From contig CAVNZM010000004.1 of NCBI GenBank assembly GCA_963693365.1, positions 9,300,001-9,364,000 of the forward strand: a DNA stretch of 64,000 bases, given 5' to 3'. The notes under the pieces were generated by a model. It saw nothing but the letters and a program-made list of their open reading frames with translations. It was not told where the DNA came from and searched no databases. Shown here in pieces: positions 1 through 21,451 of this stretch (its first letter is position 1; every line of letters begins with the position of its first letter). The position numbers and the translations under genes were made by a program. This DNA comes from Amoebidium appalachense (Eukaryota; Ichthyosporea).

Positions 1-18
1 CCACCCACCCCAACCCAC

Positions 19-9020
<9,002 letters not shown>

Positions 9021-10036
9021 GTTTCAATAGCGTATAATATAAGCGCCACACTACTGAAAGGTTTATTCTCCCTTTTGTTGTTTGTCTTCTGGAAAAAAAC
9101 ACAAGGTGCTTCAGTTTGCAATCAGGACAATTTTGATTCGTACGAAACAGCAGATCTTCCACTGACACACACCTCCACTGACTCGAAAAACAAACCCCAA
9201 AAAACCGAAACAGAAAGCCGCCTTGATAGGTAAACTAATGATATCTAGCATTTACAACTCATTCATCAGAACATTTTTATACTGCGATTTTGGGGTAGAG
9301 TCTGTGTTCGCTCGAACTTCTGGATCGGAAGCCTTGGCAACGAAACTTCGGTGGACACAGGTGAGCCTGGGCACCAAGTGGCCAAAACGCAATCTCGGAG
9401 ATTCCAAAATTATGTAAATTGTTATTTACCAAAGGCGCAAATTAGGCTTGTGGGGGTTCACTGAATCATACTTCCCACCCCATGCGGCCCAATATGGTAC
9501 ATCCGTATGTGGCAGTTTTATTATGATAGCCGTAGAAATGCATAAAGACGTTGCTTTTAAACTCTAATCTGAATGAGAATGCCACATAGAGGTGGCAGCT
9601 GCGAATAACAATGCATCTGTTACAACGGTGTACGGGCCGCTGGGACATTAATAGCATACATGTACTGTCGTGAATGATTCGGGACCCACCCTAATTCATT
9701 TTGTCGCAATTTTCAAACTTTTGGAGCCATCTTTCGTTATTATTTGCCGAAAAGCACTGGCGGTGCGTGGCTAGCCAATCAAGCACAGCTTCAGGCCGAG
9801 AAACCTCGGGTGTTGTCATAAATGCAGTCACAGTTCAGTCTGGGCAGGGCTGGCAGATGCACGCCTGAGGCTCGATGCAACAGCTGGTCACCGGTTGAGG
9901 TGGGCCACGATCAATTATTACATAGCCTCTGCCAGGGCTCATATTATCTGTTAAAGGGTGGGGAAGGGGGGCCCTTTTAAAGTCGCAGATCCTATTTCCC
10001 CCCCCCCCCCCCCCCCCCCCCTCCCCCCCCCTCCCC

Positions 10037-10129
<93 letters not shown>

Positions 10130-11161
10130 CACCACCACCACCACCAACACGGCCTTCCTCCTTCTCGGAGCCACATGTTGCCGCACCACCATCTTCACGA
10201 CCTATAGTCACCTAAAAAGAAAAACAATGTTCCTGCAGGTTCGTTATTAAAACTCAGATTCTCGATATCGTGGTCGTGCCATGAACTCGTTGATTAAACA
10301 TTAAAATCTAATACCTTAATAGAATCTAATATTGCTCTATGGGTACTCATCTTTATTAGGTCTGACTGCTGCAACATTCTGTGTGGCTGCTACACTCTCT
10401 CTAACATCATCATTTTGCCTGTCCTATTATCATAGTATCTTTACACCCAATAATACCGTCCAAATAAGAGGCCTGTTCCATGCTGCTCAGGCTGGTACCA
10501 AATGAGAGTCTTACAGGGACGCTGATATTAAACAGCACCTTCTCCCATTACTAGCTTAACAGGCTTAACTACCTCCACTAGACTCTTAGGATTTAGGTTA
10601 ACGCTACACAGCTTCACCAATTTCCCTGCCACATTATTTTTACCTGCCATTTTCATTTAAAGCAATACGTACACGGCCAGAGAAAATACACCAACCAGCA
10701 CCAAACACACAGACCAGGTGTGCAAGTGCAAGCCATGTGCCGAGGATACGGCCTCCTTGACCACCGTGTCGCCATCAGTGCCGTTGGGGGGAATTTCCTG
10801 TGTGTGGGTGTGCACGGGAGCATATCAATACTAATAGTGCTCGAACAGACCGTGATATGCCCAATATGTTGATCGTAAATCAGCCATATATTGGGGGGGG
10901 GGGGGGAGGGGGGGGGGGGAGGGGGGTAGGGAGGGGGGAGGGAAGGGGGGGGGGGGGGGGGGGGGAGGGGGGGGAGGGGGGAGGGGAGAGGGGGTGACAG
11001 GCAGCTCAGTTGCGGTATTCATTAATGGCGAAATGCCGAAGACAAGGAGGAAAGTTAAGAGTGAGGAGCCGGGCAGGCGGGACTGGAATTGGGGTTTGGG
11101 AAGGGGAGAGGGGAGGGGGGGGGGGGGGGGGGGTTGAGTGGCTGGAGCATCTGGGTGTGTG
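9021..11161. other. Intergenic region between the RhoGEF 5' end and the S28 3' end
   Basis: No exon could be supported here. About 9021-9960 is ordinary AT-balanced sequence and could hold the RhoGEF promoter; a TATA-like GCTTATATTATACGC lies about 20 bp upstream of the ATG. A C tract at 9999-10038 and (CA)n at 10039-10126 follow, then AT-rich unique sequence (10200-10800), then a G-rich block 10890-10996. Two G tracts near 11108-11133 mark the approach to the S28 stop. Confidence 0.6.
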
Positions 11162-11761
11162 TCAAATTTGTGGCAGCAGCGACAAAAAGGGAATGGGAAG
11201 AAAAGTGGAGCCTACAACCAGCAGATTATATGGAAAGCACACATAAAAGACTGTGGGAAGGGGGTGAGTGTGTGTGCTTGAGGGTGCTTGAGGGTGAGAG
11301 GGCTGGGGTTTTGGTGGCGTGGGTGATGGGGAGGGGGGAGGGGGTGGGAGGGGAGCTATTTGGTGTAGTGAGGGAGAAAGAGTTGGGTTGGGGGTGGGGG
11401 GGTGGGGAGGGGTGGGGGGAGGTGATGATACCCTGGGAGGAAGGATGGCAATCCATTTTTGGAGGATGGCCGTGACGTTGTTTTGAACGGAAACAACGGC
11501 ACTACGGAAGGGCTCGGGGTAGCTGGCAGGGAACTGGTGTCAAGAACGTCAGTATGTGGTTGGGTTTAGAAGGGGGGGAACTTCTGAGGTGGGGAAGGAG
11601 GAGACTGTGTGTGCTTGGGTGTGGGGTTGGAAAGAAAATGATACATGTAGTTGAAGCCTAATCCAGAAAGAACTAACTTAAAGTAATGCACATTGAGAGC
11701 AGATGAGGCAAGTACAATGTACCATGTACACCACACACACACGTACGCACACAAGCACGCA

Positions 11762-11822
<61 letters not shown>

Positions 11823-11953
11823 ATTGCACGTACCTGCATCATATCATCACAGTGTGCACCCCCAGGAACCACAAAGCTGTATTGCTCTAAACTTGCATCC
11901 TCTTGGCCGGGCAGAACACTCAGTGGGGACCAGGGATCTGTGTGTGCACGAAT

Positions 11954-12029
<76 letters not shown>

Positions 12030-12809
12030 ATGTGTTTGTGTGTCTGCACCGTGTGTGTTCCCACCAGCACGTGTGTGCATGCAGGAGTAGGTGTGCATAT
12101 GCATGTGCAAGTGTAAGCCTTTTCGTTTGGAGTGTTGGCAGGAGGATAAGAAGATGAGATGCACTTCCGGGCAAACCCCTCAGAGAAAATGTTGGAAAAG
12201 AAAGGGAAGGGGGTGAGGGGGTGGTGGTGGTGATGGTGGTGGTGGGGGTGGGGGTGGGGGGGGGGGGGGGGGGGAAGAGGGTACGGTTCCGTTAGAAATG
12301 TGATGTCTCATGGGACTAGCCATTTCTTGTCTGAGAATGGCGCAACAAAATCTCAGTAACAGTCTTGTGTATTTTTTTTATCGGTCGAAATTTGGTCGGG
12401 TGTACATCGAACCCCATTTCACTACCCTAACCTTAAATAGACTGGAGTCAAAGATAACTTCAGTTAGTTCTTTCAATCTTTGAGACTGAATCAGAAGCTT
12501 TTCAGCCAATCTACGACTCCGAGTACACATTACTAACGAACAGAGAGCAAAGGTACCCATAACCATAAATGGAAATGGAATGCACAAACACATACCGTAG
12601 TCGCCGTTAACAAAGACCACTCGTGACGGTTTCAAGTTGCGCCCGTTGAATCGCGTGTTTGTCTCCTCTACCTTCTTTCTGCAAACAACATTTATCGGTG
12701 AATACGTGTCTGATTTAACTACTGACATTCATCCTCGTAGGGTTTACAGAACTCCTGGTTTCTTCCTTTCATTTGCATCTTTTTACTTTTTTTCATGTTA
12801 GTTTCCATG

Positions 12810-12865
<56 letters not shown>

Positions 12866-13012
12866 CCCCTCCCCCCCCCCCCCCCCCCCCCCCCCCGTCT
12901 TCAGCCTATGATTGGCCCTCTGCTTGGTCTGTTTAAAAAGGGGTGGGGGAGTGTTGTGAGCACCTGTGGGTTTGGGTTGCTGTGTGTGTGTGTGTGTGTG
13001 TGTCTCTGTGTG

Positions 13013-13048
<36 letters not shown>

Positions 13049-13055
13049 TGTGTGT

Positions 13056-13115
<60 letters not shown>

Positions 13116-13677
13116 TGTGTGAGGCATGTGCCTGACTGTTTAACAAAAATCCCAACTGGCGATGGTTTTATGACATCTGGCCACCTCTCTCGAGGAAGTT
13201 TTCTCCTTTCTCTCTTCCGAACGGGTGTGTGTGTACGAGTGTGTTTGTGTGCGCTCTTTTCTTTCCTTTTTTTCTTTTTTTTTGGAGGGCCAGAGGGGGG
13301 GAGGGGGGGGGAGGGGGGAGGGGGGGGGCAGCACATACGCGACATAGGCAGATGGGTTCTGGAACAAGAGAGCCTGATCCTCAACGGCATTATGCCCCTC
13401 TAGGGCCCTAAAGAACCCCTGGCAGTACTGTGCTGTAACATAGTGGATGCCGGCCCTTTCACCCCACGGCTGGACTGAAAACTGCTCTAGCGTCTGTGAA
13501 ATTTCAAAATATCAGTACACGCACTACGCACGCCGTCCGTGGTGGCACACGCTACTGGTAGAATTGCACTTGTTATAACACTTACAAATGGTGCTCATGG
13601 AAATGGGGGAGAGGAGGGGCAGGGGGGGGTGGCAATACAAACTGAAACAACAATGGCAAATCCTCTCCCCCCTCCCC

Positions 13678-13711
<34 letters not shown>

Positions 13712-14274
13712 CCCCCCCTCCCTCCCTCTCTCTCACTCTCACTCTCTCTCTCTCTCTCTCCCCTTCCCCCCCCCCCCCCCCCCATTTCACGCTTCTACTC
13801 CAAATTGAATATGTGCTTGGGCTCGTGTTTTTGCACCCTCTAGATCTCTCCGTCCACCTGTAATAGTCGTCTATTGTTCACTCCTTTCAGTATCTCTCCT
13901 CTCTTTACATCTCTGTATGTATATGCCACCAATCTGATAGTGATCAAGGCACGGATAGTGGAATTATCGGCTCTGCAGGTCAAGGTGGGTGAGGCAAGGT
14001 GGGGATATGGGGAGGGGGGTGGGGAGGTAGAGTGGGCGGCAGGGGGGGGGGGAGGGTTGGAGAGGAGGTAGGGAGGGGGGGGGGTGGACTGGGGGGCAGG
14101 GGGGGGGGTTGGGGAGCTCAGGGTGGGGGGGGGGGGGGCATATTCCCACCATCTGGTAACCAAATTCGTTGCATGTCTGCCAGAGCCAAGGGTCTGGCTG
14201 AAAACTCATTTGGGCGGCTGAGATGTGTGGGGATATGACCTGGGGTTGTGTGGTTTCGTTTTTTTTTTTTTTTT

Positions 14275-14305
<31 letters not shown>

Positions 14306-14726
14306 GGGATCAGGGAAGGAGGGGGGAGGGGGAGGGGGAGGGGGAGGGGTTGATTGTTGTGAGAGGAGAGCTGAAAAAGAACGAGGAGGGTGGGGGAGGG
14401 GGTGGGGGGGGGGGTGAGAGGTGAGTGGGGAAAGGGGATCCATAGTTTGGACAGCTATTCTCGAGCATTTGGATGGAATAAAAATATCATGTAAGTGCAT
14501 GCCTGAGCAAGTATTAGGCCTGATGAGCATACACACACACACACACATGCTCAAACACACGCGCACATATGCACACAGCGCTTCACATAACAACATATCG
14601 CTAACATAAGCTCACACACACACACACTCTCTCTCTCTCTTCCCCTCTCTCTCGGTCTCTCTCTCCCTCCCCGTCACTCCCCCTCACCCACTCTCACACT
14701 TTCTCTCTCTCTCTCATTCTCTTTCT

Positions 14727-14781
<55 letters not shown>

Positions 14782-17700
14782 CTCTCGCTCTCGTCTCTTC
14801 ATCTCCCTCTCCCTTCTCTCCCCTCCCCTCCCTCCCCCCTCTCTCTCTTCCCCTCTCCCCCCCCCCCCCCCCCCCCCCGCGCCCCCCGCGCCCAGAGAAA
14901 CACACACAATAATGGTTTAATTGACCTACCCAGCATGCTGGTGAGTTTTGAGCCTCCTCAGGGTACAGATACGGATTGAGGTCTAGCTCTCGCGTAGGAT
15001 ATGCCTTTTTAAGCGTATTTTCGATCTTTGCGTAAACACTCAATGTTGAGTTGAGCCATATGCTGCAGTAGTCGTGAAAGTTGGGACGCTGACGGCTGTT
15101 TGCGAAAAGAACATGCGTGTGTGGTGGTGGTGGTTGTGAGGGGGGGGGGGGGGGGGGGGGGGGGGGTTGTGTGTGTGTTTGTGTGTGTGTACGTGGGCGT
15201 GTGCATATGTGCGCGCAGGTATGTGTGTCTCGGCGGGGGGGGGGGCAGGTATGGGCAATTGGGGGGGGAGGGGGTGGGGAGGGATAGGGGGGAAAGGCGG
15301 GGATGGGGGGGGAGGGAGGGGTAGGGGGAAGGCGGGGATGAGGGGGGGGGGGAAGGGGGGGGTTGGAAGGGGATCAGAGGTTTGACGGCTGACACTAGTG
15401 CGTGTTTGTGTATGTGTGTTTTGTCCTTTATAGGGGCCAATATGGGGGGATGTGTGTGGATATCCATGCGCGCACACGCACACACGCGATCTGTAATGCG
15501 TGTGTTTGTGTGTGTGTTTGTGTGTGTAGGTGGGGGGTGGGGGGAAGGGGGGGAACACGATTTTCCCTTTCCTCTTCTTCTTCTTTTTTTGAGGGGGGGA
15601 GGGGGGGGGGGGGGGGGAGGGTAGGCGGTACATCTTTGATAATGGATTGGATAGATGAATGCTACCTGAGAAAACCAACTTCAACAATAAACCTCTATTT
15701 CACTACCACATAAATATCACGGTGCTTCTGGTGAAAGAAAGGGACCAGGGAAGGAGGGAGGGGGGAAGGAGGGAGGGGAAGGGGGGGGGGGAACGGAGTG
15801 CCTCCCGCGGATAGAATAGAAAGAAAAAAGAATCCGAAGACAAATGTTTGAAATGTAGGCAGTTAAGTAATAGAGGTGGGGAGAGTGTGAAGACAAAGGA
15901 TGTCAATCGATAGATTGGATACCACGGCACAAAGAGGGGATTGACGTGTGCGTGAGGGAGTTGGGAGCGGAGGGGGGAGGGGCGGGGGGAGGGGGGAGGG
16001 AGGGGAGGGAGGGGGGAGAGGGGAGGGGGGGGGGGGGGGGGAAGAGGGGTGTATGCATACTTTCCATATTGTGTGTTTGTTTGGAATGCAAGGAAGAGAG
16101 CTGATTGGATGGCAGCCAACCCGTAGTCGATGGAGCCATATGGAGACACAACAAGGGGATAGTAGGCATCGCTCCAGTTTCTCGGGGAAAAGTACATCCT
16201 GTATGTGTGCAATCACTATGTATGCATATGTGTGAAAGGAGTATGTATATATGCAAACGGGATGTATGTATGCAAACAGTATGTATATGTGCAAACAGCA
16301 TGTATATGTGCAAAAAGAATGTACTGTAACAATTGCAAACAGAAGGTAAATGTGCAAATGGTATGTACATGTGCAAACAGTACGTATATGTGCAAACAGT
16401 TTGCATGATGTGCAAATAGCATATGCGCAAGCAGTATATGTGCAAAACAGTCAGTATGTATATGTGCAAACAGTATATGTGCAAACATGTACAAACAATA
16501 TTCACATGTGCAAACGGTATGTATGTCTGCAAACAGTATATGTGCAAACAGTATGTTTGCAAACAGTTTATGTGCAAACAGTATGCACATGTAGTGTATA
16601 TGTGCAGTCAGTATGTATATGTGCAAACAGTATATGTGCAAGCAGTATGTATATGTGCAAACAGTATATGTGCAAACAGTATGTTTGCGCATTGGTACTG
16701 CCATGTCATTGAACGTGCGGTCAGTACGCATACACAAGCGCTATAGCATGTGCAACTATATGCCTTCAAAAAAAAAAAACAGTGCGTGTGCACTGCCATA
16801 CTTTGTAAGTATCACTATGGTGTGCCATTAGTATATGTGCTCAATCTTTACATTATTATACCTGTGCAGTGTGGCATGTATGAGACTACCCACGGCACAG
16901 AACTTTAACCCTTTTCCATTGAATTCATGTACCATTAATGCTGTTGGGATTAAGGGAGAAAGCCTTTTTTAAAGGGGTGGGGTGGGGGGGGGGGGGGGGG
17001 AGGGAAGCTTCAGAGGAGAAATGGAAGAGAGAATTATGAAAACGAAATCGTGCAGATAAAAGGGATGCAGGAAAAGGAGAGGTTCATATAACCTGGCTCC
17101 TGGCTAGGCACTCTTTGGATCCCGTGAGGATTACCGGGGGGAAGGGGGTGGGGGGTGGGGGAGAATGTGGGCCGTGGGGGGAAGGGGGGGGGGGGGGGGG
17201 GGGGGAAAGCAACTTACTCATCTTGCGGGCAGATTTTGAGTGCGGAGATAATCTCTCGGATTCCCTCCTGGGTCTTGGCTTTCCCTTGCAGTCCTCTCAT
17301 GGCTGTGAGTGAGTGAGTGAGTGAGTGTGTGGGAAGGGGGGGGGGGGGGGGGGGGGGGGGGGGGTGAGGGGAGACGGGGGTTAATCACCGTGGGGCCTTT
17401 GAGGGGGGGGGGGGGTAGAATTTGTTACTGAATATGATACGATCAAGATGAAATTTCATTTTCGCATGCCTGGCATCGGCCCAGAAGTCATCGATTAGTA
17501 TTTCGACAGATAACCATTTATATATCTAATATTATTGGCCTGATTGGATAACATCAATAATTCCACTAGGGCCTTCTCTATTTTTTCTATGCAGCCACTT
17601 CAAACTGTCTCCCAAAAGGCAGGAGTGAAATGGATACTCGTTCAAGCATATGGAATCCTCGAGAAAACTTTTTGATTTTGAAGTCACATAGTATATTTTA

Positions 17701-18967
17701 CCCTACTTACCCAGGCAAACTTACCCTGTCTCCACTCCCTTTCTTTGTACCGTGCCCCTTTTCCCCTCCCCCCCCCCCCCCCCCCCCCCCTCCCCCCTCC
17801 CCCCTGCGCCTGCCCGTCCCCCCCAATCCCCCGTCCTCTCCCCTCCTCCCCCCCCCCCCCCTCCCCCCGGCCAACCCACCCACCCCACCCCACTTCTTCG
17901 TCCCTCTAATGCAAAACCACACCTTACCACACACCCACTGTGCCACCCACCTACCTGTTTCCACACTACTCCAGCACTTATCCCCATATGATTCGAGGCG
18001 CAAATTTCGTGCGCATGTTTGCGCATATTCGGGAAATTTTGCCTGGGCATGCAAGGGGGCTGAAGAGGCAATGGCTCCCCACACGAGATCTGGATAGAGC
18101 ATCTTGTTGCGATTTTTGTTTTTTTCGTGGGGGAGGGAGGGTGGGGTGGACGGGGAGGAGGGTGAGGGTGGGGGCAGGGAGGGGGTGGGGGCAAGGGGGG
18201 AGGAGGGGGAGGGGGGAGGGAAGGGATGGGTGGGTGTGTGGGTGGGGGGAGGGGGGGGGGGGGGGGGGGGGGGGAGGGGTATACGAGGGTCATGACACAG
18301 AATAGGGAGTGCAAAGATGTGCATCCTCACACACAGTTAGACTTCTAAACGGATATTACGATAGGGGCATAGTATGCACAGAGTCCATGGTCGGAAATGT
18401 GCGAAGTGTGGAAAAGAAAAGGGGGCTTTTTTTAAAAGGTTGTCATGTTTTTGTTGTTTTCGATGTCGTCGTATTTAGTGAAAAGGGACAGAAAAAGGGG
18501 AAAAAAGGAATAATAGGAAAGAAAAGGACCCGGAAAAGGAAAGGGGGTAGGGGATGAATTGGCATCATTATTGTACTGAAGTCAGGAGAGAGGAAAAAGG
18601 AAAAACAAATTCAAACCCTCCCCCCCCCCCCCCCCTCCCCCCCCCCAAGAAAGCACTTCTCACCCTCAGCCACGCCGCCAAATTTCCGGGATAGCTCCCC
18701 CCAAAAGCAATCCATTTTGCGCCGTAATAGTCGATCATGCCTGACCTCCCCCCGTTGTAGAGGTTTGGTTCCCCCGAAACCCATTTCATAAATTGTGACG
18801 CATCCACAAGGGCTTGTGTGCTCGTGAGGTAGGGGAGGTGGGCTACGAGAAGAGGGTCCCCTCCTTGGATCTGGCTTTCTCCGTAGAACCTGTACGTGTG
18901 TACGTGTGCATGTGTGTGTGTTTTGGTGTGTGTGGGGGGGGGGGGGGGAGGGGGGGGGAGGAGGGGG

Positions 18968-19066
<99 letters not shown>

Positions 19067-19074
19067 TGTGAGTG

Positions 19075-19142
<68 letters not shown>

Positions 19143-19711
19143 TGTGTTTGGGGTGTGTATGTGTATGTGTTTCGGTGTGTGTGTGGAGGGGGGTGAGGGG
19201 GGGGGGGGGGGGGGAGAGGGTGGAGGTTGTTGTTTGGTGTTTGCATGTGTTGGGGGTGTGTCTATGTTTGGCATGAGAATGTGGTTTGGGCGTGTGTCAT
19301 TTTAGGGTGTGCGTTTCTCTGAGGTGCACATGTGTTCGGGTTTGTGCGTGTCTGTGCTGACGATGTGTGCATGTATTCGGGGTGTGAGTGTGTTCTGGGT
19401 GTGTATGTCAGGGAAAGTAATGTGGGGGAGGAATGGGGGGAGGAGGGCAGGAATAAGAGGAAAAGAAGGAGCAGGGAAGTGGGTTAATTAGTTCAAAAGT
19501 GTGCATGAATCTGTCAAAAAGAGTTGGAATCCTGCAATGTTGGCAAGCGCGCAAAACCCAGGCTGCTCCACCATCATTTCTAAAAAGATAAAAAAATTAA
19601 AAGCAAACACTAACTGTGAGTGCAAACACACCTACACAATCCACTTGACACACAAAAAGGTTAACATCTTCTTTCTTTCGAGGCTACCAAGACTTTCACT
19701 GTTACCAGCAT

Positions 19712-19743
<32 letters not shown>

Positions 19744-20352
19744 CTCTCTGCCCTTTTACACCCGTTCAAAGCAACACGTCTGAAGGGGTATTATGTGCCG
19801 GTCGTTTCAACCGTAGTATGTCAGCAAAAGGGGCTCGGTCTGATGCATATGAACGAAAGTTAAATAATAATAATGATTAAAAAAAGAATAACTCTAAAAG
19901 CTTCACGGGACTGGTACCCACCCAACGGACGGAATTTTAAACTTGTCGTCTAGTAAAATGGTAAAAACAATATTGTAAAGCCAAAAGAAACCTAGTTAAC
20001 CCAAAACCGTAAAAAACTCTTGTTTTTTTTTAAAAAAAAGAAAAACCAAACGGGTGCCCACCTGTGTTCCAGCTGGAAAATGACTGCGCCAAACTGCTTT
20101 GCCCACTTTGTTATCATCATGAGGTTTGGCTGTGTTAGAACCTCGGGCGTAATGGGTCCCTCTCCGCCCACAAACAGAAATGCTGGGGTATGAACGTTGG
20201 GGGGTGTTAGTGGATGAAGGATTTTCTATGTATCATTTATGCGCGTAGGTTTTTGTGGGTATGTGTTTTTGGGTGTGTTAGTGTACGCTCACATGTATGT
20301 GTTTGTGTGTGTGTGTGTTTGTTAGCGCGCGCGCGCGCGCGCGTGTGTGTGA

Positions 20353-20425
<73 letters not shown>

Positions 20426-21072
20426 TCTGTTTCAATGTGTGTGTGGGGGGGGGGGGGGGGGGAGGGGAGACTCCAGTGAGTACATGCATGTGTCATTGGG
20501 GTGTGTGCATGTGGTTTGTGTGTGTGTATGTGTGTGTTTTGGGGGAAGGGGGCGGGGCGAGGGGAGGGGGGAGGGGGGGGGGGGGGGGGGGGGGGCAGGC
20601 ATGTGCACTTCTGCACACATGCAGACGAATGGGTATGTGCCTGTCTTCACCCAGGGTCAGAAACAAGAACCTCTGGTACTTATCGTGATCGTGCATTGTC
20701 CATCGTGGAGGGTTGGCATTCTTTGTTGTAACCATATAATAAGGGTGATGGTGTTGGAAAAACATCAAAGAGGGAAACAAGAAGGGAGTATGGGGGGTGG
20801 GGGGTAAGGGGCAGAGGGGAGGGGGAGAGGGGGGGGGGGAGGGTTGGGGGGAGGGAGGGGGAAGATGGGAGTTGGGGGGTTTTTTTTTTTGGGGGGGGGG
20901 GGGGAGGGAAGGGAAGGGAGGTTTCCGGGGGTTGGGGGGGGGGGGGGGGGGGGGGGGAGGGAAGGAGGGGGCAGTCTCACCTGGGCCACCGGGCTTGTAA
21001 TAATCCGTAACAATCTGGTAACGCTGTGGAAAGGGGTGGTCAGCTAGTAACCCAAGATTCGCTGGTCGCAAG

Positions 21073-21106
<34 letters not shown>

Positions 21107-21368
21107 CTGCCTTGCCTCCGTTTTTTTTTCTCCCAACTTTTATATTCTGTGTTGTGCGTATCTGCCCGTGGCCGGTAAGAGCATTTCCCCTCATAATCAG
21201 GCGAAAACCAATTGAATTCATAATTTAAATGGCGGGATGTATGCGCACGCACACCCAGTCACACATATTCTCTTGACATTTACCTCTACCTCCCCCCCCC
21301 CCCCCCCCCCCCAAAACACACACACACACAATGATGCACACACACATGCACACACAAACGCACGCACG

Positions 21369-21451
<83 letters not shown>

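Noticed and set aside
15903-16737. Long Cys/Tyr/His-rich frames on both strands, at first sight a repeat protein or CRISPR-like array
   Set aside because: They follow a degenerate minisatellite with no spacers of constant length; reading frames exist in several phases on both strands, and a real S28 exon abuts the array.
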